A DNA stretch of 64,000 nt from Caballeronia grimmiae (GCF_000698555.1 NZ_JFHE01000001.1:372001-436000), one strand, 5' to 3'. Positions 52,264 to 62,219 are shown, counted from the stretch's first letter. Program-made: numbers and translations. The notes: generated by a model from the sequence alone, not told the origin.

Positions 52264-53406
52264 TCAGTTCGTCAGCAGCAGCGCACAGCCCCGAGCTATG
52301 CTGGCCGCAGCCGATGGCGGATCGAAGCGCTGAATGACTTCGGTGCAGCGCTTCGCGACGCCCGCCGTATCGGCGAACGCTTCCAGCGATTTGAGCATGG
52401 TTCGATGCAGGCTCGCGACATCGCCCGCAGGGAACGCATAGCCCGATACACCTTCCACGACCAGCTCCGGCACGCAGCCGCAGCTCTCGCTCACGATCAC
52501 AGGACAGCCGTGATTCAATGCTTCGTTCGTCACGAGGCCCCACGGCTCGCGCTTGCTCGGCAACACCATGCAACTTGCGCCGAAGTATTCGCGCGAGAGC
52601 GGCGCGTCCTGAAGGCTGCCCAGGAAATGCACCGCGCCTTGCAGGCCCGCATCGGCCACCTGCTTCTTCAGTTCATCGCCGAGCGGCCCCGTTCCTACGA
52701 TGCGCAGCTCCGCATGCGGCACGCTCTTCCTCAGTATCTTGAACGCTTCGACGAGCGTATCGATACCTTTCTCCGCTGACAAGCGCCCAACGAACAGAAA
52801 CACGGGCTTGTTGCCTTGCCGATGCGCGAGCCGGTCGGGAACCACCGTTTCCGGCGAAAACGAGCGCGGCAATGCAGCCGCCTGGCACGGAATGAAAATC
52901 TTCTCCTGCTTCGCTCCGAGCGACATCAGATACTCGCGGCTGCGCGTGCCGAATGCGAAATAACCATCGCACAGCGCAAAGAACACGCGCTTCGGAATGG
53001 ACGTCAGCATGCGGCGCGGATTGTCGCGTGCGGTCGAATCGCAGAACACGGCGCGGCGCTTCCCCGTCACGATGCATGCGGCCATCATCGCCCAGTATTC
53101 GGGACGGTGATAACCCGGCAAAACCACGAGATCCGACTTCGCCTTCAGCACTTCCCAGACGAGGCGCGCGGTCATGCGCCAGGTGGGCACGTCTTCATAG
53201 CATCCGTTGTAGAGCTTCTTCATCGGATAGCGATGAAACGAGTAATCGACATCCGAGAAGCCGATGCGGTCGTGCTCGGTATCCGCGATCTGCACCATCG
53301 AATAGCGGATGGAGCCGGTCCCCGAAATGTTGTGCAGCGCGGACAGGACTTCCCCTTTGTGCCGCGACCACACCACGTTATGAAAGATGGTCACTGAAGC
53401 TGACAT
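52264..53406 (-). CDS. Glycosyltransferase family 4
   Basis: The 380-residue GT-B enzyme has VTIFHNVVWSRHKGEVLSAL at the N terminus and VFFALCDGYFAFGTRSREY in the middle. VFLFVGRLSAEKGIDTLVEA and VLPSKREPWGLVTNEALNHG lie in the nucleotide-sugar domain. It is 35 bases downstream of fcl, so it is probably part of the core operon, and adds one residue of the EPS unit. The acceptor is unknown. Confidence 0.92.
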   Translation of the reverse strand: MSASVTIFHNVVWSRHKGEVLSALHNISGTGSIRYSMVQIADTEHDRIGFSDVDYSFHRYPMKKLYNGCYEDVPTWRMTARLVWEVLKAKSDLVVLPGYHRPEYWAMMAACIVTGKRRAVFCDSTARDNPRRMLTSIPKRVFFALCDGYFAFGTRSREYLMSLGAKQEKIFIPCQAAALPRSFSPETVVPDRLAHRQGNKPVFLFVGRLSAEKGIDTLVEAFKILRKSVPHAELRIVGTGPLGDELKKQVADAGLQGAVHFLGSLQDAPLSREYFGASCMVLPSKREPWGLVTNEALNHGCPVIVSESCGCVPELVVEGVSGYAFPAGDVASLHRTMLKSLEAFADTAGVAKRCTEVIQRFDPPSAAASIARGCALLLTN

Positions 53407-53441
53407 TATTGTTTTATCCCTGCGAAAGGATGCGTCGCGAC

Positions 53442-54398
53442 TCAGGCAGTCACCAGGGTCTGCGGCATCGATGCATAGCGTTCAAGGAAGTCCCCGTACG
53501 TCGCGCGTATGCCTTCTTCGAGCGCGATCGACGCCTTCCATCCCATGCTTTCCAGTTTCGATACATCGAGCAGCTTGCGCGGCGTACCGTCCGGCTTGCT
53601 CGCATCGAACACGAGTTCGCCTTCGAAACCCACGACGCGGCACACCGTCTGCGCCAGTTCGCGGATGGTCAGATCATGGCCGACGCCCACGTTGAACACG
53701 CCGTCGTTCACGTCGCTTTCCATGAGGAAAGTCGCGGCATCGGCGAGATCGTCGACATGCAGGAACTCGCGGCGCGGCGAGCCGGTGCCCCACACCGGGA
53801 GCGATTCATCGCCGCGCAGCTTCGCTTCGTGCGCCTTGCGCATCAGCGCGGGCAACACATGGCTGCTCTTCAGATCGTAGTTGTCGTTCGGGCCGTACAG
53901 GTTGGTCGGCATCACCGAAACGAAGTGCGTGCCGTACTGACGGTTATAGGCCTCGCACATCTTGAGGCCCGCAATCTTCGCGATGGCATACGCTTCGTTG
54001 GTCGGCTCCAGCTCCGATTGCAGGAGATACGTCTCCTTGATGGGCTGCGGGCAGGCCTTCGGATAGATGCACGACGACCCGAAGAAAACCAGCTTCGACA
54101 CGTTCCAGCGGCAAGCCGCATGGATCACGTTCGTTTCGATCGCGAGGTTCTCGTAGATGAACGAGGCGGGCATCGTCGAATTGGCGAGGATGCCGCCCAC
54201 GCGCGCTGCCGCCAGAAACACCACGTCGATCTGATTCTCTTCGAAGAAGAGATTCACGCCGCCCTGATCGGTGAGATCGAGATGCGCCTTCGTGCGCGTG
54301 ATGATGTTCTGATAACCGGCGGCCTTGAGACGGCGCACCAGCGCCGATCCCACCATGCCCCGATGCCCCGCGACGAAGATTCGTGCTTGCTTGTCCAT
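53442..54398 (-). CDS. fcl: GDP-L-fucose synthase
   Basis: The 318-residue extended SDR converts GDP-4-keto-6-deoxymannose to GDP-L-fucose by epimerisation and NADPH reduction. RIFVAGHRGMVGSALVRRL binds the cofactor. FFGSSCIYPKACPQPIKE has the catalytic Ser and Cys, and EAYAIAKIAGLKMCEAYN the Tyr/Lys. NLYGPNDNYDLKSSHVLPAL is diagnostic. It follows gmd by 6 bases, completing the fucose donor pathway. Confidence 0.97.
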   Translation of the reverse strand: MDKQARIFVAGHRGMVGSALVRRLKAAGYQNIITRTKAHLDLTDQGGVNLFFEENQIDVVFLAAARVGGILANSTMPASFIYENLAIETNVIHAACRWNVSKLVFFGSSCIYPKACPQPIKETYLLQSELEPTNEAYAIAKIAGLKMCEAYNRQYGTHFVSVMPTNLYGPNDNYDLKSSHVLPALMRKAHEAKLRGDESLPVWGTGSPRREFLHVDDLADAATFLMESDVNDGVFNVGVGHDLTIRELAQTVCRVVGFEGELVFDASKPDGTPRKLLDVSKLESMGWKASIALEEGIRATYGDFLERYASMPQTLVTA

Positions 54399-54404
54399 GG
54401 CGGC

Positions 54405-55523
54405 TTACTCGTGATGTTCGAGGGCCTTGAAACCGGCCAGCGTGACGAGTGCGTCGCGACGTGCAATCTGGTAATCCGCGCGCACCATCTCCTTGACGAG
54501 CGACTGGAACGACGTGACCGGACGCCAGCCGAGCTTCTCGTGCGCCTTGGTCGGATCGCCCAGCAGAGTCTCGACTTCGGTCGGGCGGAAGTAGCGCGGA
54601 TCGACGCGCACGATGACCTGTCCCGGACGCAGCTTCGTCTCACGGCCTTCCACGCGATCGACGATGCCGATCTCATTGACGCCCTCGCCCTCGAAGCGCA
54701 CGTGCACGCCGAGTTCCGCTGCCGCCTGCTGCACGAATTCGCGCACGCTGTACTGCACGCCCGTTGCAATGACGAAGTCCTCTGCCTGCTCCTGCTGCAG
54801 CATCATCCATTGCATCTCGACGTAGTCGCGCGCATGGCCCCAGTCGCGCATCGCGGACAGGTTGCCGAGATACAGATCGTCCTGCAGTCCCGCGGCGATA
54901 CGCGCGATCGCACGGGTGATCTTGCGCGTGACGAAGGTCTCGCCGCGCACCGGCGATTCGTGATTGAACAGAATGCCGTTGCATGCGTACATGCCATACG
55001 CTTCGCGGTAGTTCACCGTGATCCAGTAAGCGTAGAGCTTCGCGACCGCATACGGGCTGCGCGGATAGAACGGCGTGGTTTCGCGCTGCGGAATCTCCTG
55101 CACGAGGCCATACAGTTCCGACGTCGATGCCTGATAGAAGCGCGTCTTCTTCTCGAGGCCGAGAATGCGGATCGCTTCGAGAATGCGCAGTGCGCCGAGG
55201 CCATCGGCGTTCGCCGTGTACTCGGGTTCTTCGAAGGAAACGGCCACGTGGCTTTGCGCAGCCAGGTTGTAGATTTCGTCCGGCATCACGCGCTGAATGA
55301 TGCGCACGAGGCTCGTCGAATCGGTCAGGTCGCCGTGATGCAGAAAGAGACGCTGATCCGGATCGTGCGGATCGCGATAAAGATGGTCGATGCGGTCGGT
55401 GTTGAAAAGCGAGCTGCGGCGCTTGATGCCGTGTACTTCATAGCCCTTGTTGAGCAGCAGTTCGGCCAGATACGACCCGTCCTGCCCCGTGATCCCCGTG
55501 ATCAAAGCAACTTTGCGGTCCAT
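54405..55523 (-). CDS. gmd: GDP-mannose 4,6-dehydratase
   Basis: The 372-residue SDR converts GDP-mannose to GDP-4-keto-6-deoxymannose. [69 protein letters not shown], and [20 protein letters not shown] with Tyr/Lys are diagnostic. [20 protein letters not shown] is also typical. It uses ManC product and feeds Fcl. A GC-rich hairpin lies in the gap between wzc and this gene. Confidence 0.97.
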   Translation of the reverse strand: MDRKVALITGITGQDGSYLAELLLNKGYEVHGIKRRSSLFNTDRIDHLYRDPHDPDQRLFLHHGDLTDSTSLVRIIQRVMPDEIYNLAAQSHVAVSFEEPEYTANADGLGALRILEAIRILGLEKKTRFYQASTSELYGLVQEIPQRETTPFYPRSPYAVAKLYAYWITVNYREAYGMYACNGILFNHESPVRGETFVTRKITRAIARIAAGLQDDLYLGNLSAMRDWGHARDYVEMQWMMLQQEQAEDFVIATGVQYSVREFVQQAAAELGVHVRFEGEGVNEIGIVDRVEGRETKLRPGQVIVRVDPRYFRPTEVETLLGDPTKAHEKLGWRPVTSFQSLVKEMVRADYQIARRDALVTLAGFKALEHHE

Positions 55524-55550
55524 GCTTTACCCCTATTCTTCGGTCTGAAT

Positions 55551-55570
55551 GCGGCGCGCGTACGCGCCGC
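55551..55570 (-). promoter_or_regulatory. Hairpin in the wzc-gmd gap
   Basis: A perfect 8-bp stem, GCGGCGCG (55551-55558) and CGCGCCGC (55563-55570), has a 4-nt loop. On the minus strand no U-tract follows, so it is not a classical terminator for the operon. It may stabilise or process the transcript. Confidence 0.5.
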
Positions 55571-55601
55571 GTTATTTTTATTGCTGGCCTTGCTCGTTTT
55601 T

Positions 55602-57830
55602 TTATTCGGCGATGCTCTCGTAGCCGTAGTAGCCCGCGTACGTGCTGCCCATCAACATCTTCGATTGCGGCACGTCGGTCAGCAGAACGCCCTTCATGTT
55701 CACGCCGCCGTGCTGCAGGCGTTTCATCGTCTCGCCGATTTCCTGCACCTGGTTCTTGCCGTGCCGCACGACGAGCAGGCTCGTGCCCGCGTGCTTGCCG
55801 ATCACGGTCGCGTCGGTGACGGCGAGGACCGGCGGGGTATCGACGATCACCAGGTCATACATCTGCTTCAGTTGATCGAGCATTTCGCCGAGACGCTCGC
55901 TTGCGAGCAGTTCCGACGGATGCGACGGCAACGTGCCCTTCGTGATCAGGTCGACGCCCGGCAACACGTCATGCAGGATCGCGCTGTCGACATCCGCGCC
56001 CATCAGCACGTCGGACAAGCCCGGCGAATGGCGCACGCCGAAGTGCGAGTGGATGTCACCACGGCGCATGTCGCCGTCGATCAGAAGCACCCGCTTTCTC
56101 GTCGATGCCACCAGCGTCGCGAGGTTCGCCGACAGGAACGACTTGCCGGCTTCCGGACGCGAGCCCGTCATCATCACGACGTTGTTGCGCGCATCGGCGA
56201 GTTGCAGTTGCAGCGAGGTGCGCAGGCTGCGAATGCCCTCCACCGCTGCATCTTCGGGCGCTTGCGCGGCCAGCACGTGCATGCCTTCGCTGCGCATGCC
56301 GACCTTGCGTTGCAGGCGAAGCTGCGTATCGCTGCGCGGCACGATGGCGAACACGCGCACGCCGAGCTGCTTCTCGATCTCTTCGGGACGCTCCACGCCG
56401 CCATACAGCGACTTGCGGACGAACGCGAACAGGATGCCGAGCGCGAGGCCCACGCCAGCCGAGATCAGGATGACGATGAGGCGCTTCGGGCGCACCGGAT
56501 CATCCGCCGGCTGCGCATAGTCCACCACGCGCACGTTGCCGATCTGCCCGGCCTTCGCAATGCGCAGTTGTTGCGCGCTGTTGAGCAGGTTCGTGTACAG
56601 CTCGGTGTTCACGCGGACATCCCGCAGATAGCGCAGTGCCGTTTGCTCGGTGTCCGGCAGCGTCGATACGTTCTTGCCGAGGCGCGTCTGCGCACCGGAG
56701 AGCGAAGCGATCTGCGCATCCAGCGCTTGCACCGAAGGATGATGCGGCGTGAAGCGTTGCGACAGTTCCGCGCGTTGCTGTTGCAGGTCCGTGAGCTTGG
56801 TCTTGTTGTCGACGATCTGCTGCAGCAGCAGGCGGCTTTCCTCGCTCAGGTCCACCGTGCCCTGGCGATTGCGGAACGTGTTGTAGCGCTGCTCCGCTTC
56901 GTCGAGCTGCTTCTTCAGCACCGGCAATTGCTGATCGAGGAAGGCGAGCGTGTGCTCCGCTTCGGCCGATCGCTTGTCCGAATCCTGCTGCACGAAGCGG
57001 TTCGCGATGTTGTTGACGATCTGCGAGATCTCTTTCGGGTTGCGCCCTTCGAGGCTCACGCTGATGATGCCCGATTGCAGGGCCGTTTCAGCGACCGACA
57101 GACGCTGCTGCAGATTGTCGATGGTCGTGAGCGTCGAGAAACGCTGGACGTCGAAGTGCACGCCCGGCGCGCCGACGAGCTTCTCGACCTTCAGCCTGAT
57201 CGGACCTTGCGGCGTCATGCCCGACGCTTCCTGGCCGACCTTGCCCGACAGAACCGCGACGCCGTTCGGATCGTTCAGCACATACGCGCCGTTCTCGCCC
57301 GCCACGATCGTGAACTTCTGCTCGTACAGTTCCTTCGGCGTATCGAAGAGCGGCACGTCGATCTGCTCGTTGCCCCATGCGAAGCGCGACAGATAGCCTT
57401 CCGGCACCTTCACGTCGAACGTGGACAATGCGCTGCCGATCACGCCGCCGAGGACCGGCACCGTATGCGGCGCGGCGCTGATGTCGAGATGAAGACGGCG
57501 CACCGTATCGTCGACGACGAGGCGCGAGCGCAGCAGTTCGATCTGCGCAGCCGTGGTGGATTTCGCGTCGAACATCTGCGACACGGCTTGCACCGCGTTG
57601 ACGTTCGCGTTCGCGTTGTTGTTGGCGTTGGTCTCTTCGGTCTGGATCAGCGCGTCGGCCTTGTAGGTCGGCGGCGCAACGAATGCATACGCGGCGCCCA
57701 ATGCGACCACCGCGAGCATAACGACCGTCACGAGTTTCCAGTTGCCGAAGACGGCCGCCAGATAGTCGGATAATCGCAACTCGTCGCCGGTCGAGACGTC
57801 CGAGTAGCGTGCATCAAAGTTTATGGCCAT
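55602..57830 (-). CDS. Wzc-like tyrosine autokinase, polysaccharide copolymerase
   Basis: The 742-residue inner-membrane protein controls polymerisation and export with Wza. A Wzz domain with TM segment VTVVMLAVVALGAAYAFVA starts near residue 35, and a coiled-coil periplasmic region (LDEAEQRYNTFRNRQG) leads to the second TM LIVILISAGVGLALGILFA. The C-terminal BY-kinase has Walker A MTGSRPEAGKSFLSANLA, Walker A' VLLIDGDMRRGD and DLVIVDTPPVLAVTD. The tail YAGYYGYESIAE supplies the Tyr cluster that is autophosphorylated. No cognate Wzb phosphatase gene is seen in the window. Confidence 0.95.
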   Translation of the reverse strand: MAINFDARYSDVSTGDELRLSDYLAAVFGNWKLVTVVMLAVVALGAAYAFVAPPTYKADALIQTEETNANNNANANVNAVQAVSQMFDAKSTTAAQIELLRSRLVVDDTVRRLHLDISAAPHTVPVLGGVIGSALSTFDVKVPEGYLSRFAWGNEQIDVPLFDTPKELYEQKFTIVAGENGAYVLNDPNGVAVLSGKVGQEASGMTPQGPIRLKVEKLVGAPGVHFDVQRFSTLTTIDNLQQRLSVAETALQSGIISVSLEGRNPKEISQIVNNIANRFVQQDSDKRSAEAEHTLAFLDQQLPVLKKQLDEAEQRYNTFRNRQGTVDLSEESRLLLQQIVDNKTKLTDLQQQRAELSQRFTPHHPSVQALDAQIASLSGAQTRLGKNVSTLPDTEQTALRYLRDVRVNTELYTNLLNSAQQLRIAKAGQIGNVRVVDYAQPADDPVRPKRLIVILISAGVGLALGILFAFVRKSLYGGVERPEEIEKQLGVRVFAIVPRSDTQLRLQRKVGMRSEGMHVLAAQAPEDAAVEGIRSLRTSLQLQLADARNNVVMMTGSRPEAGKSFLSANLATLVASTRKRVLLIDGDMRRGDIHSHFGVRHSPGLSDVLMGADVDSAILHDVLPGVDLITKGTLPSHPSELLASERLGEMLDQLKQMYDLVIVDTPPVLAVTDATVIGKHAGTSLLVVRHGKNQVQEIGETMKRLQHGGVNMKGVLLTDVPQSKMLMGSTYAGYYGYESIAE

Positions 57831-57870
57831 GGTCTCGCTCGCTTATTTCTTTGAAAAGTCGCACAGAACG

Positions 57871-57893
57871 CCGGCGCGCCCCGCGCGCGCCGG
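57871..57893 (-). promoter_or_regulatory. Hairpin in the wza-wzc gap
   Basis: A perfect 9-bp stem, CCGGCGCGC (57871-57879) and GCGCGCCGG (57885-57893), has a 5-nt loop in the 85-base gap. There is no U-tract on the minus strand. It may affect mRNA stability or the relative yield of Wza and Wzc. Confidence 0.5.
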
Positions 57894-57915
57894 TTGAAGC
57901 CAGAAAAACGAAGTC

Positions 57916-59103
57916 TTACTTGGTGATGACCGCTGCCGTCAGACCCGCGTTGATGGCGGGCAACAGCAGGTTCAGCACGCGGCTGAAGCGGACAAGGCCG
58001 TTGTTATCCACGTAGACCACGTCCTTCGGTTGCAGCTCGAAGCTGTTCGCAAGCAGCATGGACACAGGCGAACGCGCGTCGAGTTTGTACACCTCGGGGT
58101 TGTCCGTCTGGCCATTGCGAATCACGTACAGCTCCTTCGGATCCGACGTCTCGGCGTTGAAGCTGCCGGCCTGCGAGATCGCATCCGAGAGCGTCAGCTT
58201 GCCGTTGCGCATCGGGATCACCGTGGCCGGCTTGGTCACTTCGCCCATCACGTACACGCCGTTGTCTTCGCGTGAATCGATGCGCAATGCATCGCCCGGC
58301 TTCAGCATGATTTCCGACGGGCTGCGGCCCTTCGCGGTCATGCCCGCCATGTTGATGTGATAGGTGACGCCGTCACGGATCAGCGTGACGCGGCTTTGAT
58401 CCGCGCTCGTCGCGAAACCGCCCGCACGCCCGATGGCTTCGGTGAGCGTCATCGGAATGTCGTTGATCTGCAGCGAGCCGGGCGTGCGCACTTCGCCGTC
58501 GATATAAACCTGCGACGCACGGAACGAAGCGACGCGCACCGTCAGTTGCGGCTTCACGAAGACCTTCGACAGCTCGGCGTACAGCTCGCGCTGAACCTGC
58601 GATTCGGTCTTGCCCGCGACATGCAGCGCGCGGTTCACATACGGGAATTGCAGATTGCCGTCGGCATCGACGACGAAGCCAGGCGCGGCATCGGCTTGAC
58701 GCGTCTGCTGCGGCGGCTGCCCGAGCGCGGCGACCAGTTCCGGGTGATCCCAGACCGTGATCTGGAGCACGTCGCCCGGTCCGAGCACGTATGCGGTCGG
58801 CTTGCCGTAGAGGCTCGCGTTCGGATCAACCGTCGACGACGGCTGCGCGGCCTTCAGCTTGCGCACGAGCGAGAGGTCGATCGGCGTGATCGGAATATTC
58901 ACGGCGGTCGCGGTATCGCCCTGGTCGTTCGACGTTTCGGCGAGCGCGGCCGGCTTTTCCATGTGCATGCCCGGTGCGAGCGCGCATCCTGCGAAGATCA
59001 CGCAGAGAGAAGCTGCAGCCGCCAGGCTCGAAAGCCGGAAGACGCCCGACACGTTGGTATTGGCGGCCATGGTCGTGGTGCCCGGTTGTTGTTGATTGTG
59101 CAT
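57916..59103 (-). CDS. Wza-like polysaccharide export lipoprotein
   Basis: The 395-residue outer-membrane export protein has a signal peptide ending in the lipobox-like FAGC. YVLGPGDVLQITVWDHPEL marks the PES domain, followed by VDADGNLQFPYVNRALHVAG, VYIDGEVRTPGSLQINDIPM and MTLTEAIGRAGGF (SLBB). The C-terminal LLLPAINAGLTAAV helix would form the outer-membrane pore. The ATG at 59103 has AGGGGA 8 bases upstream; an ATG six codons earlier overlaps the end of the previous gene. Confidence 0.93.
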   Translation of the reverse strand: MHNQQQPGTTTMAANTNVSGVFRLSSLAAAASLCVIFAGCALAPGMHMEKPAALAETSNDQGDTATAVNIPITPIDLSLVRKLKAAQPSSTVDPNASLYGKPTAYVLGPGDVLQITVWDHPELVAALGQPPQQTRQADAAPGFVVDADGNLQFPYVNRALHVAGKTESQVQRELYAELSKVFVKPQLTVRVASFRASQVYIDGEVRTPGSLQINDIPMTLTEAIGRAGGFATSADQSRVTLIRDGVTYHINMAGMTAKGRSPSEIMLKPGDALRIDSREDNGVYVMGEVTKPATVIPMRNGKLTLSDAISQAGSFNAETSDPKELYVIRNGQTDNPEVYKLDARSPVSMLLANSFELQPKDVVYVDNNGLVRFSRVLNLLLPAINAGLTAAVITK

Positions 59104-59121
59104 GATGGTCGTCCCCTGCAT

Positions 59122-60501
59122 TCAATAAGCGTTGGTGTGGCGTAGTCCCTTGAAGATCGTTGCGGCGATGATTTTCATGTCGAGGCCGAACGACCAATTA
59201 CCCAGGTAGTACAAATCGTGAGCGACGCGTCCTTCCATTTTTTCGATGAGATCGGTCTCTCCCCGAAAGCCGTTGACCTGCGCCCAGCCGGTGATACCCG
59301 GCTTGATCCGGTAACGATGGATGTACCCCGACACGACCTTCTGATAAAGATCGTCATGTTCCAGTGCATGGGGACGCGGGCCCACGACCGACATGTCGCC
59401 GAGCAGAACGTTGAAGAACTGCGGCAGCTCATCGAGGCTGGTACGGCGCAGGAATGCCCCGACACGGGTCACGCGCGGATCATTGCGCGTGGCCTGCCGA
59501 ACCACCCCGGCCTGTTCCGTGTGCATTCGCATCGAACGGAACTTGTAGATTCGAAACACGCGGCCATCCGCGCCCTTGCGACGTTGCCTGAAGAACACCG
59601 GACCGCGCGACGTCAGCTTGATTGCGATTGCAATGGCGATCAGCAGCGGCGAGATGGCGATGATCGCGCCGAGCGCGAACACGCGGTCGAAGATCTCCTT
59701 CTGCAACAGCGCGCTTTGCGAGATCGGCGATGCAACGAGGTTGATCGCGGTTTCGCCGAGCAGGTCCGTCGTGCTGCTTTCGAACAGCGAGAGGCTGCGC
59801 ACGTCCGGCATGAAGCGCACGTTGACGAGCTCTTCGCGGAACTCGTTCACGAAGCGATGGATCGTGCGTTCCTCGGACAGCGGCAGCGCGAGCCACACTT
59901 CATGCACGTTGTGCGTGCGGACGTAGTTCACGAAGGCATCGTGATCTTCGAACACGGGAACGCGCGTATTGAGCCGGCCCGATTCGGGAGCCACGTTGAA
60001 CACGGCGCTCGCACGAAAGCCCGAATTCTTCGCCCGTTCGAGCTTTCTGACGATGGAGTTGCAATGCTTGCCGCAACCGACGACAGCCACCTGATGCAGG
60101 TTCATGCCCGCATTGCGCATGCGTGCAAGCACGACATGGGTGAGAAGCCGCCCGCCGATCATGAGCACGCCGGACATCGCGGTCCAGTACGCAAACCAGA
60201 GGCGCGACACATAGTCGAGCCGATGCAGCGAGAACATCAGCGCCAGCGCGCAGCCCTGCACCACCAGCCAGCCAAGCGACACCTGACAGATGAGCATTAC
60301 CTTCCTGCGGCCGCGCCATGATTCGTAGACGCCGAAGCCCGGAAAGAGGGCAAGCGAAAACGCTGCCGCAAAAGCGACGAACACCGCCGAATAGGCGGGC
60401 ACCGCTATGTTCTCGAACCTGATCTGCGACGCCACCGCCGCGCCGCCGACGATCATGGCGACGTCGAAGAGGCGCGCGAGCAATCCTTGTAAATCGCGCA
60501 T
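59122..60501 (-). CDS. WcaJ-type undecaprenyl-phosphate glucose phosphotransferase
   Basis: The 459-residue PHPT-family enzyme starts the EPS unit by moving glucose-1-phosphate from UDP-glucose to undecaprenyl phosphate. Four N-terminal membrane segments (to about residue 125) and a Rossmann-like CoA-binding-type domain ([17 protein letters not shown]) precede the catalytic domain. That domain has [48 protein letters not shown] and [29 protein letters not shown] precedes the ATG. It is second in the operon after manC, and sits next to wza. Confidence 0.95.
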   Translation of the reverse strand: MRDLQGLLARLFDVAMIVGGAAVASQIRFENIAVPAYSAVFVAFAAAFSLALFPGFGVYESWRGRRKVMLICQVSLGWLVVQGCALALMFSLHRLDYVSRLWFAYWTAMSGVLMIGGRLLTHVVLARMRNAGMNLHQVAVVGCGKHCNSIVRKLERAKNSGFRASAVFNVAPESGRLNTRVPVFEDHDAFVNYVRTHNVHEVWLALPLSEERTIHRFVNEFREELVNVRFMPDVRSLSLFESSTTDLLGETAINLVASPISQSALLQKEIFDRVFALGAIIAISPLLIAIAIAIKLTSRGPVFFRQRRKGADGRVFRIYKFRSMRMHTEQAGVVRQATRNDPRVTRVGAFLRRTSLDELPQFFNVLLGDMSVVGPRPHALEHDDLYQKVVSGYIHRYRIKPGITGWAQVNGFRGETDLIEKMEGRVAHDLYYLGNWSFGLDMKIIAATIFKGLRHTNAY

Positions 60502-60550
60502 GTCTTTTCCCCGAACGAAATCGATCCCGCCCAGCTAAGTTTTCATTTAC

Positions 60551-60592
60551 CCCTCGCATGCGGCGGCGAACTATCGCGCGCCGCTGCGAGGG
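60551..60592 (-). promoter_or_regulatory. Hairpin in the manC-wcaJ gap
   Basis: An imperfect 14-bp stem is formed by CCCTCGCA-t-GCGGCG (60551-60565, one bulged T) and CGCCGCTGCGAGGG (60579-60592), with a 13-nt loop. It lies in the 123-base gap and has no U-tract on the minus strand. A role in transcript processing or attenuation is possible. Confidence 0.5.
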
Positions 60593-60624
60593 ACCCAGTG
60601 CCGTGCATCCGCTAAACGCGGTGC

Positions 60625-62148
60625 TCAGCTACGGCCATACGTATCGTCGAAACGAACGATGTCGTCCTCGCCGAGGTAGCTGCCCGACTGCACTTCGATC
60701 ATCTCGAGCGGTACCTTGCCCGGATTTTCGAGGCGATGCCGCACGCCCAGCGGAATGAACGTCGATTCGTTCTCCGAGAGAAGGAACTGTTCTTCGCCGC
60801 GCGTGACGAGCGCCGTGCCGCACACGACGATCCAGTGCTCCGCGCGATGGTGATGCATCTGCAGCGAAAGCTGCGCGCCCGGCGCAACCACGATGCGCTT
60901 CACCTGGAACCGCTCGCCATGCTCGATCGAGTCATAGAAGCCCCACGGACGGCGCACCTTGCGATGCGTGTCGGCTTCGGGCGCATGCTGTTCGCGGATG
61001 CGCGCGACGAGACCCTTGATGTCCTGCACGCGCGAACGATCGGCGACGAGCACCGCGTCATCCGTTTCGACGACGATGATGTTGGTCGTGCCGACGCATG
61101 CGACGAGGCGTCCGCCTTCCGAGCGCGCATAGCTGGAGGTCGCGCCTTCGAACACCACGCGGCCGCTCGCGACGTTGCCCGAGTCGTCCTTGTCCATCGC
61201 GTCCCAGACGGCGTCCCACGAGCCGAGATCGGACCAGCCCGCGACGAGCGGCACCACCACGCCTTCGCACGGTGCGTTCGGCGTGCCGATGTGCTCCATC
61301 ACCGCGTAGTCGATCGAGTCCGACGGCGTGCTGCCGAACTGCGCCGCGTTCGGGCGGAAGAACTTGCCGTCGTCCTTGCCTTCGCCGAGCGCCGCGCGGC
61401 ATGCCGCGAACATCTCGGGATTGAGCTTCTGCAGCGCGGCCAGCCACACGCTAGCGCGCACGACGAAGATGCCGCTGTTCCACCAGTACGTGCCCGCTGC
61501 GACGTATTGCGCGGCGAGTTCGGCGGCGGGCTTCTCGACGAAGCGGTCGATCTGATGCGCGCCGTCGGAGAGCGCGCCGCCGAGGCGGATATAGCCGAAG
61601 CCGGTGTCGGGACGCGTCGGCGGAATGCCGAGCGTGGCGATCGCACCGCGTTCCGCGTGCTCGGCGGCGATCGCAATCGCGCGATGCAGCGCCGGGATAT
61701 CGGCGATCGAGTGATCGGCGGGCATCGCGACCATGATCGCGTCGCGGCCATCCTTGCATGCGGCGAGCGCGGCCAGCGTGAGGGCGGGCGCCGTGTCGCG
61801 GCGTGCCGGCTCGACGATGATCTTCGCGCTGACGCCGCTTTCGCGCGTCTGCTCTTCCGTCGTGAAGCGATGCTCTTCACCGCACACGATGATCGGCTCG
61901 GCGCTCACGTTGAAGTCGCCCGTAAAGCCTTTCATGCGCGAAACGGTGGCTTGCAAAAGCGAGTCGCGACCGACGACGCCGATCAATTGCTTCGGAAACT
62001 GTTCACGGGACATCGGCCACAGGCGCGTGCCCGAGCCGCCGGCCAAAATGACGGAAACCAGCCGGCGGCACGGCGTGGCCGTCACGGCGCCCGCCTGCCC
62101 CTCGCTGCTTGTCGTCACTTCGCCTTGCGTGCGTGTTTCATTGCTCAT
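60625..62148 (-). CDS. manC: Mannose-1-phosphate guanylyltransferase / mannose-6-phosphate isomerase
   Basis: The 507-residue bifunctional type II PMI/GMP makes GDP-mannose. The N-terminal guanylyltransferase has VILAGGSGTRLWPMSREQFP, VEPARRDTAPAL, GFGYIRLG, FVEKP and WNSGIFVVRAS. The C-terminal cupin isomerase domain has RPWGFYDSIEHGERFQVKRI and QLSLQMHHHRAEHWIVVCGT with metal-binding His. AGGAG lies 7 bases ahead of the ATG at 62148. First gene of the core EPS operon; its product is used by Gmd. Confidence 0.96.
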   Translation of the reverse strand: MSNETRTQGEVTTSSEGQAGAVTATPCRRLVSVILAGGSGTRLWPMSREQFPKQLIGVVGRDSLLQATVSRMKGFTGDFNVSAEPIIVCGEEHRFTTEEQTRESGVSAKIIVEPARRDTAPALTLAALAACKDGRDAIMVAMPADHSIADIPALHRAIAIAAEHAERGAIATLGIPPTRPDTGFGYIRLGGALSDGAHQIDRFVEKPAAELAAQYVAAGTYWWNSGIFVVRASVWLAALQKLNPEMFAACRAALGEGKDDGKFFRPNAAQFGSTPSDSIDYAVMEHIGTPNAPCEGVVVPLVAGWSDLGSWDAVWDAMDKDDSGNVASGRVVFEGATSSYARSEGGRLVACVGTTNIIVVETDDAVLVADRSRVQDIKGLVARIREQHAPEADTHRKVRRPWGFYDSIEHGERFQVKRIVVAPGAQLSLQMHHHRAEHWIVVCGTALVTRGEEQFLLSENESTFIPLGVRHRLENPGKVPLEMIEVQSGSYLGEDDIVRFDDTYGRS

Positions 62149-62219
62149 CGTAGGACTCCTGCCTGCATGTTCGTTCGCGGCTTGCGTGACATCACTGCCG
62201 CCCGAGAATGATTGGGCCC

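Noticed and set aside
52953..57773. Plus-strand open frame of 1606 codons
   Set aside because: It lies antisense to fcl, gmd and wzc, which have clear family motifs. The translation is Arg/His/Ala-rich without motifs, an effect of high GC at third codon positions.
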